A stretch of 5,105 nt of DNA, from NCBI GenBank assembly GCA_031280705.1, contig JAITGJ010000147.1, forward strand, positions 1 through 5,105, written 5' to 3'. How positions within the stretch are numbered: the first letter of the stretch is position 1; every line of letters begins with the position of its first letter. The position numbers and the translations under genes are program-made. The notes beneath the pieces were generated by a model. It was not told where the DNA came from. It did not search any database and worked only from the letters and a program-made list of their open reading frames with translations. Positions 1 to 5,105 of the stretch are shown here, piece by piece. This DNA comes from Spirochaetaceae bacterium. Its GTDB lineage: Bacteria; Spirochaetota; Spirochaetia; Treponematales; Breznakiellaceae.

Positions 1-1
1 A

Positions 2-73
2 GTTGGCGATGTTGCGTTTCCTCTGGAAGCGATGCTGCGCAAAGCCCTTATCCGGGCCGGCAAAACGCCGTAA
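2..73 (+). CDS. C-terminal end of an unidentified protein, truncated by the left window edge
   Basis: The frame starting at base 2 reads VGDVAFPLEAMLRKALIRAGKTP and ends at TAA (71-73). The start lies outside the window. The peptide has a balanced mix of hydrophobic, acidic and basic residues and looks like an amphipathic C-terminal helix. The overlapping + frame that begins at base 3 instead reads as Arg/Cys-rich nonsense and runs through the palindromic repeat into the next gene's antisense. I do not recognise the family and assign no function. If real, this gene converges on the DinB-like gene, with 116 non-coding bases between the two stops that contain the palindromic repeat. Only 23 codons are visible, so a chance open frame cannot be excluded. 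Confidence 0.38.
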   Translation, partial: VGDVAFPLEAMLRKALIRAGKTP

Positions 74-85
74 ACAGCCGGAACG

Positions 86-137
86 TTGTTCGGAAACCTC
101 GCCAAACTGGCGTCGCCAAACTGGCGTCTCCGAACAA
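86..137. repeat. nested palindromic repeat: two tandem hairpins inside an outer inverted repeat
   Basis: An exact 9-bp inverted repeat, TTGTTCGGA (86-94) and TCCGAACAA (129-137), encloses two tandem copies of the 14-mer TCGCCAAACTGGCG (99-112 and 113-126). Each 14-mer contains its own hairpin, with stem CGCCA/TGGCG and loop AAC (100-112 and 114-126). As single-stranded DNA or RNA the whole block can fold into a three-way junction. It lies between the stops of two convergent genes. The symmetry means it could form the same fold in transcripts from either side. No U-tract follows it in the + direction, so it is not a standard intrinsic terminator. The hairpin core matches the palindromes found inside purL at 2764-2777 and 2797-2810, apart from the loop. 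REP-like or miniature palindromic element is the best description; mobility is inference. Confidence 0.75.
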
Positions 138-145
138 ATTCCGCT

Positions 146-163
146 AAAAAAATGGCGCGCGCC
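146..163 (-). terminator. candidate intrinsic terminator of the DinB-like gene
   Basis: Read on the - strand, downstream of the DinB-like stop codon (190-192), a self-complementary GGCGCGCGCC (163-154) is followed at once by A and seven T residues (152-146). This gives the GC-rich-then-U pattern of a Rho-independent terminator. The palindrome has little room for a loop, so the stem may be short. A second possible stem, TGGCGT/ACGCCA (164-169 with 184-189, 14-base loop), lies just before it and could contribute. The position 27-44 bases past the stop fits termination of that gene. Confidence 0.42.
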
Positions 164-189
164 TGGCGTGCGGTTATGTCTGGACGCCA

Positions 190-648
190 TCAGGTATACT
201 TTTTCAGTATATGAGCGAAATGTCCTGTTATGTGTTGACAGACGATTTCCAGATGCTTTTCCCGCGAATAAATTCGTTTGCTGTCTTTGCGGTAGGGAAT
301 TAATCCTATTTTTTCGCTGCCGATGTTCCTCTCTATGATTTCCTGCGCCGTTTTCATTTTTTTCAGTAATTCATCAATGCGGTATTTTTTGTATTCTTTT
401 ACTCCGTTTTCGTTGATTTCGTGCAGGAGGCCCGGTAACAGTGTTGGCTTTTCCCCCTGTATGATGGCAAGAATGATATGCGCGAAACTTTCGTGCCACA
501 TCACAAGATGCGCGAAGACATCCTTTGCCGTCCAGTCCGTATAGATGACCCGGTCAAAATCGTGATCCTCGCCAAAAAAGCGCACTAAAGCGTTCACGGC
601 GTCCTGTTCGCGCCTGAGCTGGTCCGCAATCGTATCATTTTGCTGCAA
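190..648 (-). CDS. DinB-like / ClbS-DfsB-like four-helix-bundle protein
   Basis: This is a 152-residue, probably cytoplasmic protein with no signal peptide or membrane segment, the usual length for DinB-superfamily bundles. W39 and the segment TAKDVFAHLVMWHESF (40-55) match the family's W-(S/T)-x-K-D-x-x-A-H-L signature. H47 together with H139 and H143 (HITGH, an HxxxH in the last helix) gives the His triad that binds a divalent metal in this fold. The family includes bacillithiol- and mycothiol-dependent transferases, DNA-damage-induced proteins of unknown function, and ClbS/DfsB-type proteins; the exact role here cannot be told from sequence. The start is TTG at 648-646. An AAGGA site lies 7 bases upstream, and no in-frame ATG, GTG or TTG codon occurs between the promoter and this TTG. 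The gene is much more AT-rich than purL (about 30% GC over 361-420 by hand count), which suggests recent acquisition. It is transcribed divergently from purL and appears monocistronic. Confidence 0.82.
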   Translation of the reverse strand: MQQNDTIADQLRREQDAVNALVRFFGEDHDFDRVIYTDWTAKDVFAHLVMWHESFAHIILAIIQGEKPTLLPGLLHEINENGVKEYKKYRIDELLKKMKTAQEIIERNIGSEKIGLIPYRKDSKRIYSREKHLEIVCQHITGHFAHILKKYT

Positions 649-655
649 TTTATTT

Positions 656-660
656 TCCTT
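656..660 (-). promoter_or_regulatory. ribosome binding site that fixes the TTG start of the DinB-like gene
   Basis: AAGGA on the - strand is followed by a 7-base spacer (AAATAAA) and then TTG. A nearby ATG (664-662) opens only a four-codon frame, MEGK, ending in TAA one base before the TTG, so it cannot be the gene's start. The Shine-Dalgarno match lies within that tiny frame. Confidence 0.7.
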
Positions 661-675
661 CCATGCCGGTTGTTT

Positions 676-704
676 ATTTTTACACGAACCCCTGGCGCTG
701 TCAA
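676..704 (-). promoter_or_regulatory. sigma-70-type promoter of the DinB-like gene
   Basis: On the - strand a perfect TTGACA -35 box (704-699) is followed by a 17-base spacer and AAAAAT (681-676) as the -10 box, preceded by TGT, an extended -10 feature. With a 16-base spacer the -10 would read TAAAAA; either choice matches TATAAT at four of six positions. The predicted transcription start is near 669, giving a leader of about 20 bases that just covers the AAGGA site and the TTG start. No operator-like palindrome overlaps it. Confidence 0.6.
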
Positions 705-820
705 CGGACGCGCCGGTACCCTGGGCACGCTTGCCGGCCGCTCTATCCGGCTTTAACGCCGCCCGCCGCTCGTCCGCGCCGTGCTTCTTGTTCCCTCCGC
801 GCCTTCCCGGTACACTGAAC

Positions 821-825
821 GGAGG
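821..825 (+). promoter_or_regulatory. ribosome binding site of purL
   Basis: GGAGG, an exact Shine-Dalgarno match, sits 8 bases before the GTG start at 834. An in-frame TGA at 816-818 lies only five codons upstream of the GTG, so no longer N-terminus is possible. The next in-frame ATG would be residue 31, which would cut into the conserved N-terminal region. Confidence 0.82.
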
Positions 826-833
826 AGCAGCCG

Positions 834-3800
834 GTGCGGGAAACCATACAGCGGGTTTTTGTGGAGAAAAAAAACGGATTTGACGGGGAGGCCCGGGGCC
901 TCCGCGCGGATATTGCCGCCTTTATGGGCGTGCGCTATCCGTGCCTCGCGGAACTGCGGAGCGTCCGGCTCCTCAACCGCTATGATGTGGGCCGCCTTGA
1001 CGGGGAGCGCTTCCATCGCGTGGTGGAAATGGCGCTTTCCGAGCCGCAGAGTGACACGGTTTATTTTTGCGCTGAAGAACCGGCGGAGGCGGGGGACCGG
1101 TGTTTTGCCGTCGAATATCTGCCGGGGCAGTACGATCAGCGGGCGGATTCCGCGGAACAGTGCGCGGAACTGGTAACCGGGATACGGCCCCGCGTGCGTA
1201 CCGCGCGGGTATACATCCTCTCGCCGGGGGAGAAGGCCCTTGACGCGGAAGCCCTTGACGCGGTGAAACGCTACCTGATTAACCCCGTAGATTCCCGCGA
1301 GGCGCAGCGGGACCTTCCCCGTTCGCTTGAGGAGGACGCCGGGGCGGCTTCCGGCATTCCGGTTTTGACAGGATTTCTGTCGCTCGACGGGGCGGGCCGC
1401 GCCGCGCTCCGGGAACGGTTCGGGCTTGTCATGACAGACGGCGATATCGCGTTTTGCCGGGATTATTTTCTGTCGGAAGGGCGGGACCCCACGCTTACGG
1501 AGCTTCGTATGCTCGACACGTATTGGTCGGATCACTGCCGCCACACCACCTTTACCACCGGATTAAGCGATATTCATATTGACGGCGGGGAAGACGGTGA
1601 CGCCGCCGCCCTCCGCCGCGCCCTTGCGTACTACGAAAAAGCGCGGGAAGAAGTGTACGGCGCGGACGCCGCGGTCCATGAGCGGACCTTGATGGATATG
1701 GCAACCATCGGCGCGAAGGCGCTCAAAAAGCGGGGACTCCTCGGCGACCTTGATGAATCGAAAGAGGTAAACGCCTGTACGATCAAAATAACCGTTTCGT
1801 TTGAAGATGGATCGGTGGAGCCGTGGCTGCTTTTGTTTAAGAACGAGACCCACAACCACCCGTCAGAAATCGAACCGTTTGGCGGCGCGGCAACCTGCCT
1901 TGGCGGCGCGATCCGGGATCCCCTTTCGGGCCGGGCCTTTGTGTTTGCCGCCATGCGGGTATCGGGCGCCGCCAGTCCCCGCGCGCGCCTTGAAGAAACG
2001 CTGCCGGGAAAACTCCCGCAGGTAAAAATCGCGCGGGAGGCCGCGGCGGGTTATGCCGGGTACGGGAACCAGATCGGCCTTGCCACCGGACAGGTCGCGG
2101 AAGTGTACCATCCCGGTTTTCTGGCGAAACGGCTGGAACTTGGCGCGGTTATGGGCGCGGTTCCCCAATCCTGGGTGCGCCGGGAGGAACCCGCGCCGGG
2201 GGACGCCGTCATTTTGGTGGGCGGGGCGACAGGACGGGACGGTATCGGCGGGGCCACCGGTTCCTCAAAGGCGCACACCGGGGAATCGGTCGAAATGTCC
2301 GGCGCGGAAGTGCAGAAGGGCAACGCCGTTGAAGAGCGGAAACTCCAGCGGCTCTTTCGCCGCCGCGCGGCCGTCGCGCTGATTAAGCGCTGCAACGATT
2401 TTGGCGCGGGGGGCGTCGCCGTGGCTGTGGGGGAACTTGCGGGCGGGCTCGATATCGATCTGGACGCGGCGCCGAAAAAGTACGCGGGTCTTGACGGGAC
2501 GGAAATCGCCCTAAGCGAGTCGCAGGAGCGCATGGCCGTGGTAACAGCCCCGGATGACGCGGCGGCGTTTATCCGGGAGGCGGAAAAGGAAAACCTGAGC
2601 GCGGTGATCATCGCCCGGGTAACGGCCCCGGACGGTGATCCCGCCGCGCGGCTTAGAATGTTTTGGCAGGGAAAGCCCATTGCCGATCTTGCGCGGCGTT
2701 TTCTTGATACCGCCGGGGCGAAGCGGAGCGCCTCGGCGCGAATTACGCCCGGGCCGCAGGCATCGCCAAATATGGCGGCGGCGCCAACAATGGCATCGCC
2801 AAATATGGCGGCACAATTGTTGGCGATAATTGAGCGGCTTAAAGAGGAGCTTTCGGGCTTGAGGAGCGGGAGCCGGCGGGGACTTCAGGAACGGTTCGAC
2901 GGCTCCATCGGCGCGTCATCGGTGCTGTTTCCCTTTGGCGGCCAGACGCAGGGCACGAGCGAATGCGGCCTGGCCGCGCTTATCCCCTCCCGGGAAAAAC
3001 GGACGGTTACGGCGGGCCTTTTCACTTTTGGGTATGATCCGGATCTTGCCGCGCGGAGTCCGTACCGGGGCGCGAAGGGGGCGATCCGTGAGGCGCTCGC
3101 CAAATTCGCCTGCCTTGGCGGGGATCCCTTTACCGCGCGGCTTTCGTTCCAGGAGTATTTTGCAAGGGCCGAAAGCCCTGAATCCTGGGGCAAGCCCGCC
3201 GCGGCGCTTCTTGGGGCGCTTGAGGCCCAGCTTGAGCTTGGGGTTCCCGCCATTGGGGGAAAAGACTCCATGTCGGGGAATTACCGTGACGCGGAACGGG
3301 GCGTCTCCCTTACGGTGCCGCCCACCCTGGCAGCCTTTGCCGCGGGAACGGCGCGCGCCGCGTGTGTCCGTTCGGGCGCGCTGTCCCGTTCCTTTCCGGC
3401 GGGCGGCCCGGAGGGGAACCCCGTCGTGTTGCTTCCGCAAACGGGCGCGCGCGAATGGGACTGTTTCAGGCGGAATATGCGGACCATCGCGGACCTTTCC
3501 CGGCGGGGCTGGGTGCGTTCCGCGTATCCGGTGGGGCCGGGAGGCGCCGCCGTGTCGCTTGCGATCATGGCGTTTGGAAATATGACCGGCGTCGAGGCAT
3601 ACGCCGCCTCTTTTTCCGCTGTGGAGGATGATTTCCGGCAGGGATCGGTGCTTCTTGAGCTTGACGGAGAACGGGCCGCCGGGTTTCACCCAGAGGAGTA
3701 CGGCGCGGTCCTCGCCGCGCGGACCGTCCCGGAGGCGGTGTTTCGCGTCATCGCCGGCCCCGGCGATACCGGGAACGGTACTTCTCCCCGGGCGGAAATC

Positions 3801-4784
3801 GCCCTTGCCGAACTCAGGGCGGCCTACGAAAGCGCCCTCGCTGAAGTGTACCCGGTAACGGGTTACCCGGTAACGGGCGGCGGTGCGTTCCCCATGCGGC
3901 GCGGGGACCCTCCCGCCGCCCCGGTCCGCGCTACGCCGCGTGAAAAAACCGGCGCTCCCCGGCGCGGAATCGCCCGGCCCCTCGTCATTCTTCCCGTATT
4001 TCCCGGCACCAACTGCGAATGGGACATGGAGCGGGTTTTCCGCGAAGCGGGGGCGCGGACGCGCCTTATCGTGTTCAGGAACCGGGACGCGCCCGGCCGG
4101 GAAGAATCGATCCGCGTCCTTTCCCGCGCAATTTCCGGCGCGGAAATAGTGGCGCTTTCCGGCGGTTTTAGCGCGGGGGACGAACCGGACGGTTCGGGAA
4201 AATTCATCGCCAATGTATTTCGTTCTCCCGCGCTTATGGACGCGCTCATGGCATTCCTTGAACGGCGGGACGGCCTTATGCTGGGGATTTGCAACGGCTT
4301 TCAGGCGCTGATCAAGCTTGGGCTGGTACCGTACGGTAAAATTATCGCCCCGCAAAGCGGCGCGCCAACGCTTGCCGCTAACCGGGTGGGCCGCCATGTT
4401 TCGCGGATGGTCCATACGCGGATCGTATCGCGCCTTTCCCCCTGGTTCGCGCTGGAGGAAGAAGGCGCGGTGCACACGCTGCCGGTCAGCCACGGGGAGG
4501 GCCGCCTCGTGATACGGGAAGAAGAGGCTGAAGCGCTGTTTGCCGCGGGGCAGGTAGCGGCCTGCTACGCGGACTCCTCCGGCGAAACGGCCCGCGTGGA
4601 GCCGGATAACCCCAACGGATCGGATTACGCGATAGAGGCCCTCTCAAGCCCTGACGGCAGAATTGTGGGCAAAATGGCCCATTCGGAGCGGCGGGGACCC
4701 TTTGTCCACATCAACATTCCCGGAAATCTGGAACAGCGGATCTTTGAGGCGGGGGTGCGGTACTTTTCCTCCGGCAGCCGGTGA
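834..4784 (+). CDS. purL: phosphoribosylformylglycinamidine synthase, single-chain form with glutaminase domain
   Basis: This is the fourth step of purine synthesis: FGAR plus ATP plus glutamine gives FGAM, ADP, phosphate and glutamate, in the cytoplasm. The 1316 residues hold, in order: a PurS-like region (about 1-155, with EYLPGQYDQRADS); a helical linker ending in DTYWSDHCRHTTF (H234); a first AIRS-type synthase half (about 300-620) with THNHPS at 339-344 and a glycine loop GGATGRDGIGGATGSS at 463-478; a linker (627-683); a second AIRS-type half (about 684-1005) with GGKDSMSG at 808-815; a second linker; and a class I glutamine amidotransferase domain (about 1048-1316) with PGTNCEWD at 1057-1064 and GGFSAGDEP from 1110. 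The glutaminase triad is C1153 (GICNGFQ), H1283 and E1285 (AHSER). All key motifs are intact, so the enzyme should be active and able to use glutamine without separate PurQ and PurS. It is of the single-chain clade found in clostridia, streptococci and spirochaetes, and appears somewhat longer than usual because both linkers carry repeats. The start is GTG, and the stop is followed by a second in-frame TGA. Confidence 0.96.
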   Translation: MRETIQRVFVEKKNGFDGEARGLRADIAAFMGVRYPCLAELRSVRLLNRYDVGRLDGERFHRVVEMALSEPQSDTVYFCAEEPAEAGDRCFAVEYLPGQYDQRADSAEQCAELVTGIRPRVRTARVYILSPGEKALDAEALDAVKRYLINPVDSREAQRDLPRSLEEDAGAASGIPVLTGFLSLDGAGRAALRERFGLVMTDGDIAFCRDYFLSEGRDPTLTELRMLDTYWSDHCRHTTFTTGLSDIHIDGGEDGDAAALRRALAYYEKAREEVYGADAAVHERTLMDMATIGAKALKKRGLLGDLDESKEVNACTIKITVSFEDGSVEPWLLLFKNETHNHPSEIEPFGGAATCLGGAIRDPLSGRAFVFAAMRVSGAASPRARLEETLPGKLPQVKIAREAAAGYAGYGNQIGLATGQVAEVYHPGFLAKRLELGAVMGAVPQSWVRREEPAPGDAVILVGGATGRDGIGGATGSSKAHTGESVEMSGAEVQKGNAVEERKLQRLFRRRAAVALIKRCNDFGAGGVAVAVGELAGGLDIDLDAAPKKYAGLDGTEIALSESQERMAVVTAPDDAAAFIREAEKENLSAVIIARVTAPDGDPAARLRMFWQGKPIADLARRFLDTAGAKRSASARITPGPQASPNMAAAPTMASPNMAAQLLAIIERLKEELSGLRSGSRRGLQERFDGSIGASSVLFPFGGQTQGTSECGLAALIPSREKRTVTAGLFTFGYDPDLAARSPYRGAKGAIREALAKFACLGGDPFTARLSFQEYFARAESPESWGKPAAALLGALEAQLELGVPAIGGKDSMSGNYRDAERGVSLTVPPTLAAFAAGTARAACVRSGALSRSFPAGGPEGNPVVLLPQTGAREWDCFRRNMRTIADLSRRGWVRSAYPVGPGGAAVSLAIMAFGNMTGVEAYAASFSAVEDDFRQGSVLLELDGERAAGFHPEEYGAVLAARTVPEAVFRVIAGPGDTGNGTSPRAEIALAELRAAYESALAEVYPVTGYPVTGGGAFPMRRGDPPAAPVRATPREKTGAPRRGIARPLVILPVFPGTNCEWDMERVFREAGARTRLIVFRNRDAPGREESIRVLSRAISGAEIVALSGGFSAGDEPDGSGKFIANVFRSPALMDALMAFLERRDGLMLGICNGFQALIKLGLVPYGKIIAPQSGAPTLAANRVGRHVSRMVHTRIVSRLSPWFALEEEGAVHTLPVSHGEGRLVIREEEAEALFAAGQVAACYADSSGETARVEPDNPNGSDYAIEALSSPDGRIVGKMAHSERRGPFVHINIPGNLEQRIFEAGVRYFSSGSR
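2759..2827. repeat. in-frame palindromic insertion element inside purL
   Basis: A 21-bp exact direct repeat (2759-2779 and 2792-2812, period 33 bp = 11 codons) encodes ASPNMAA twice, at residues 643-649 and 654-660. Each copy contains a hairpin with stem CGCCA/TGGCG and loop AATA (2764-2777 and 2797-2810). A 10-bp perfect inverted repeat, CGCCAACAAT (2782-2791) with ATTGTTGGCG (2816-2825), encloses the second hairpin. The block is bounded by ATCGCCAA (2762-2769) and TTGGCGAT (2820-2827), giving a unit of exactly 66 bp, or 22 codons. It lies in the linker between FLDT (623-626), the end of the first synthase half, and LQERFDGSIG (684-693), the start of the second, where an added peptide should do least harm. 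Family members as I know them have a shorter link here. Insertion of a mobile palindrome, rather than simple slippage, is inferred from the nested inverted repeats and the related intergenic copy at 86-137. Confidence 0.8.
3849..3878 (+). repeat. 15-bp tandem duplication in the second purL linker
   Basis: The unit TACCCGGTAACGGGT (3849-3863) is repeated at 3864-3878 with only the last base changed. It encodes YPVTG twice (residues 1006-1010 and 1011-1015). It lies at the junction between the second synthase half and a Pro/Arg/Gly-rich linker (about 1016-1047) before the glutaminase domain. The period is a multiple of three, so the frame is kept. The unit also contains GGTAAC, which pairs with GTTACC across the junction of the copies. 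Confidence 0.8.
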
Positions 4785-4789
4785 TGAGG

Positions 4790-5105
4790 CTACCGTCCCC
4801 CGGCGCGGGCGCCGCCAAAGAGGGGAAAACGCCCGTATTTGTGCCACTTTCCCGAGGCGCGTTTTCCGCCCTCGTCAATGGTTTTGAAAATGAAGGCGGC
4901 GAATTCCCGGTCCTCGGCAAGGTCTGATGAAAATGTATAACTCTGCCAGGGGCGGCCCGCCTCGGAGGCCAGAATGCCCTGGGCCAGGGCGCGGAAGGCC
5001 GCGGCCACAGACGGCCCGGCAAGATCGGCAATTTCCCCCTTTTCCGCGCCGGGGCGGTGTTCGGAAAGCACCATGGCGAGCGCGGGGGCCGTTTGCGTGT
5101 CTTTG
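4790..5105 (-). CDS. C-terminal part of an unrecognised protein, running off the right edge
   Basis: The - strand frame is open from the window edge to TAG at 4792-4790, about 104 residues. It could start at the ATG at 5074-5072, but the frame continues upstream of it (KDTQTAPALA before the Met) without a stop, so the Met is probably internal. The visible part has a predicted helical stretch (VAAAFRALAQGILASEA), then RPWQSYTF, EDREFAAFIFKTIDEGGKR and an aromatic/basic end WHKYGRFPLFGG. Its composition is balanced, whereas the competing frame here (4711-5031, -) is dominated by Pro and Arg, which supports this as the real one. There is no signal peptide or obvious membrane segment in the visible part, and I do not recognise the family. 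The stop lies five bases from the purL stop, a tight tail-to-tail arrangement with no terminator between them. Confidence 0.62.
   Translation of the reverse strand, partial: KDTQTAPALAMVLSEHRPGAEKGEIADLAGPSVAAAFRALAQGILASEAGRPWQSYTFSSDLAEDREFAAFIFKTIDEGGKRASGKWHKYGRFPLFGGARAGGR

Noticed and set aside
3..338. 111-residue + strand open frame at the left edge
   Set aside because: It reads through the palindromic repeat and the antisense of the DinB-like gene, and its Cys/Arg-rich translation resembles no protein. The frame at base 2 is the better coding candidate.
731..758. purL promoter TTGCCG with TTTAAC or TTAACG
   Set aside because: The boxes are weak and the spacing is 15-16 bases. It is possible but not better than chance in this 185-base intergenic region, where I also see no purine riboswitch or clear operator palindrome.
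788..816. purL promoter TTGTTC, 17-base spacer, TACACT
   Set aside because: Transcription would begin near 823, inside the GGAGG ribosome binding site, so the message would lack it. The -35 match is also poor.
3109..3120. another CGCCA...TGGCG pair within purL
   Set aside because: The pair falls in the normal domain sequence encoding LAKFACLGGDP, with no direct repeat or added peptide, so it is explained by coding sequence and high GC.
2916..4493. 525-residue open frame on the - strand inside purL
   Set aside because: It is fully antisense to conserved PurL domains, is dominated by Arg, Gly and Pro, and has no recognisable motif. Long antisense frames are expected in GC-rich genes with few stop codons. 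The same applies to 753-1544 (-) and 2051-2680 (-).
4801..4814. hairpin CGGCG-CGGG-CGCCG just after purL as a terminator
   Set aside because: No U-tract follows in either direction, and it lies within the coding end of the convergent gene, where GC-rich codons make such stems common.
5059..5067. GTTCGGAAA near the right edge resembling the outer arm of the 86-137 repeat
   Set aside because: It is a single short match without a partner arm or inner hairpins, inside the - strand coding frame; it is best taken as chance.

Overview
The window is a GC-rich bacterial segment (about 72% GC by hand count over 2161-2220) built around one very large purine-biosynthesis gene. That gene (834-4784, +) encodes a single-chain phosphoribosylformylglycinamidine synthase (PurL/FGAM synthase) of 1316 residues. 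It carries its own C-terminal glutamine amidotransferase domain, so no separate purQ or purS is needed. The sequence style (N-terminal PurS-like region, LDTYWSDHCRHTTF and GGFSAGDEP motifs) is that of the single-chain form known from clostridia, streptococci and some spirochaetes and Bacteroidetes, rather than the E. coli form. The organism cannot be fixed from this window. A host-associated spirochaete or clostridium-like bacterium is my low-confidence guess.

Layout from left to right. Bases 2-73 look like the last 23 codons of a + strand gene that enters from the left. Bases 74-189 are non-coding and hold a nested palindromic repeat (86-137) and a likely terminator for the next gene. Bases 190-648 (-) encode a 152-residue DinB-like/ClbS-like four-helix-bundle protein. 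It starts at TTG, has a good sigma-70-type promoter (676-704) and is conspicuously AT-rich compared with its surroundings. Bases 649-833 are a divergent intergenic region in which I see no convincing purL promoter. purL fills 834-4784. Five bases after its stop, the C-terminal end of an unrecognised - strand gene (4790-5105) converges on it and runs off the right edge.

The genes do not form an operon: purL stands alone, flanked by a divergent gene on the left and a convergent gene on the right. No other purine genes are visible.

The most interesting structure is a family of short palindromes with the core CGCCA-loop-TGGCG. Two tandem copies sit between genes at 99-126, inside a 9-bp outer inverted repeat. 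Two more, with a different loop, lie inside the purL reading frame at 2759-2827. There they form a 66-bp in-frame insertion bounded by ATCGCCAA/TTGGCGAT and add about 22 residues to an interdomain linker. This resembles the behaviour of Rickettsia palindromic elements, which insert in frame into protein genes, but in a different sequence family. A separate 15-bp in-frame tandem duplication lies in the second purL linker.
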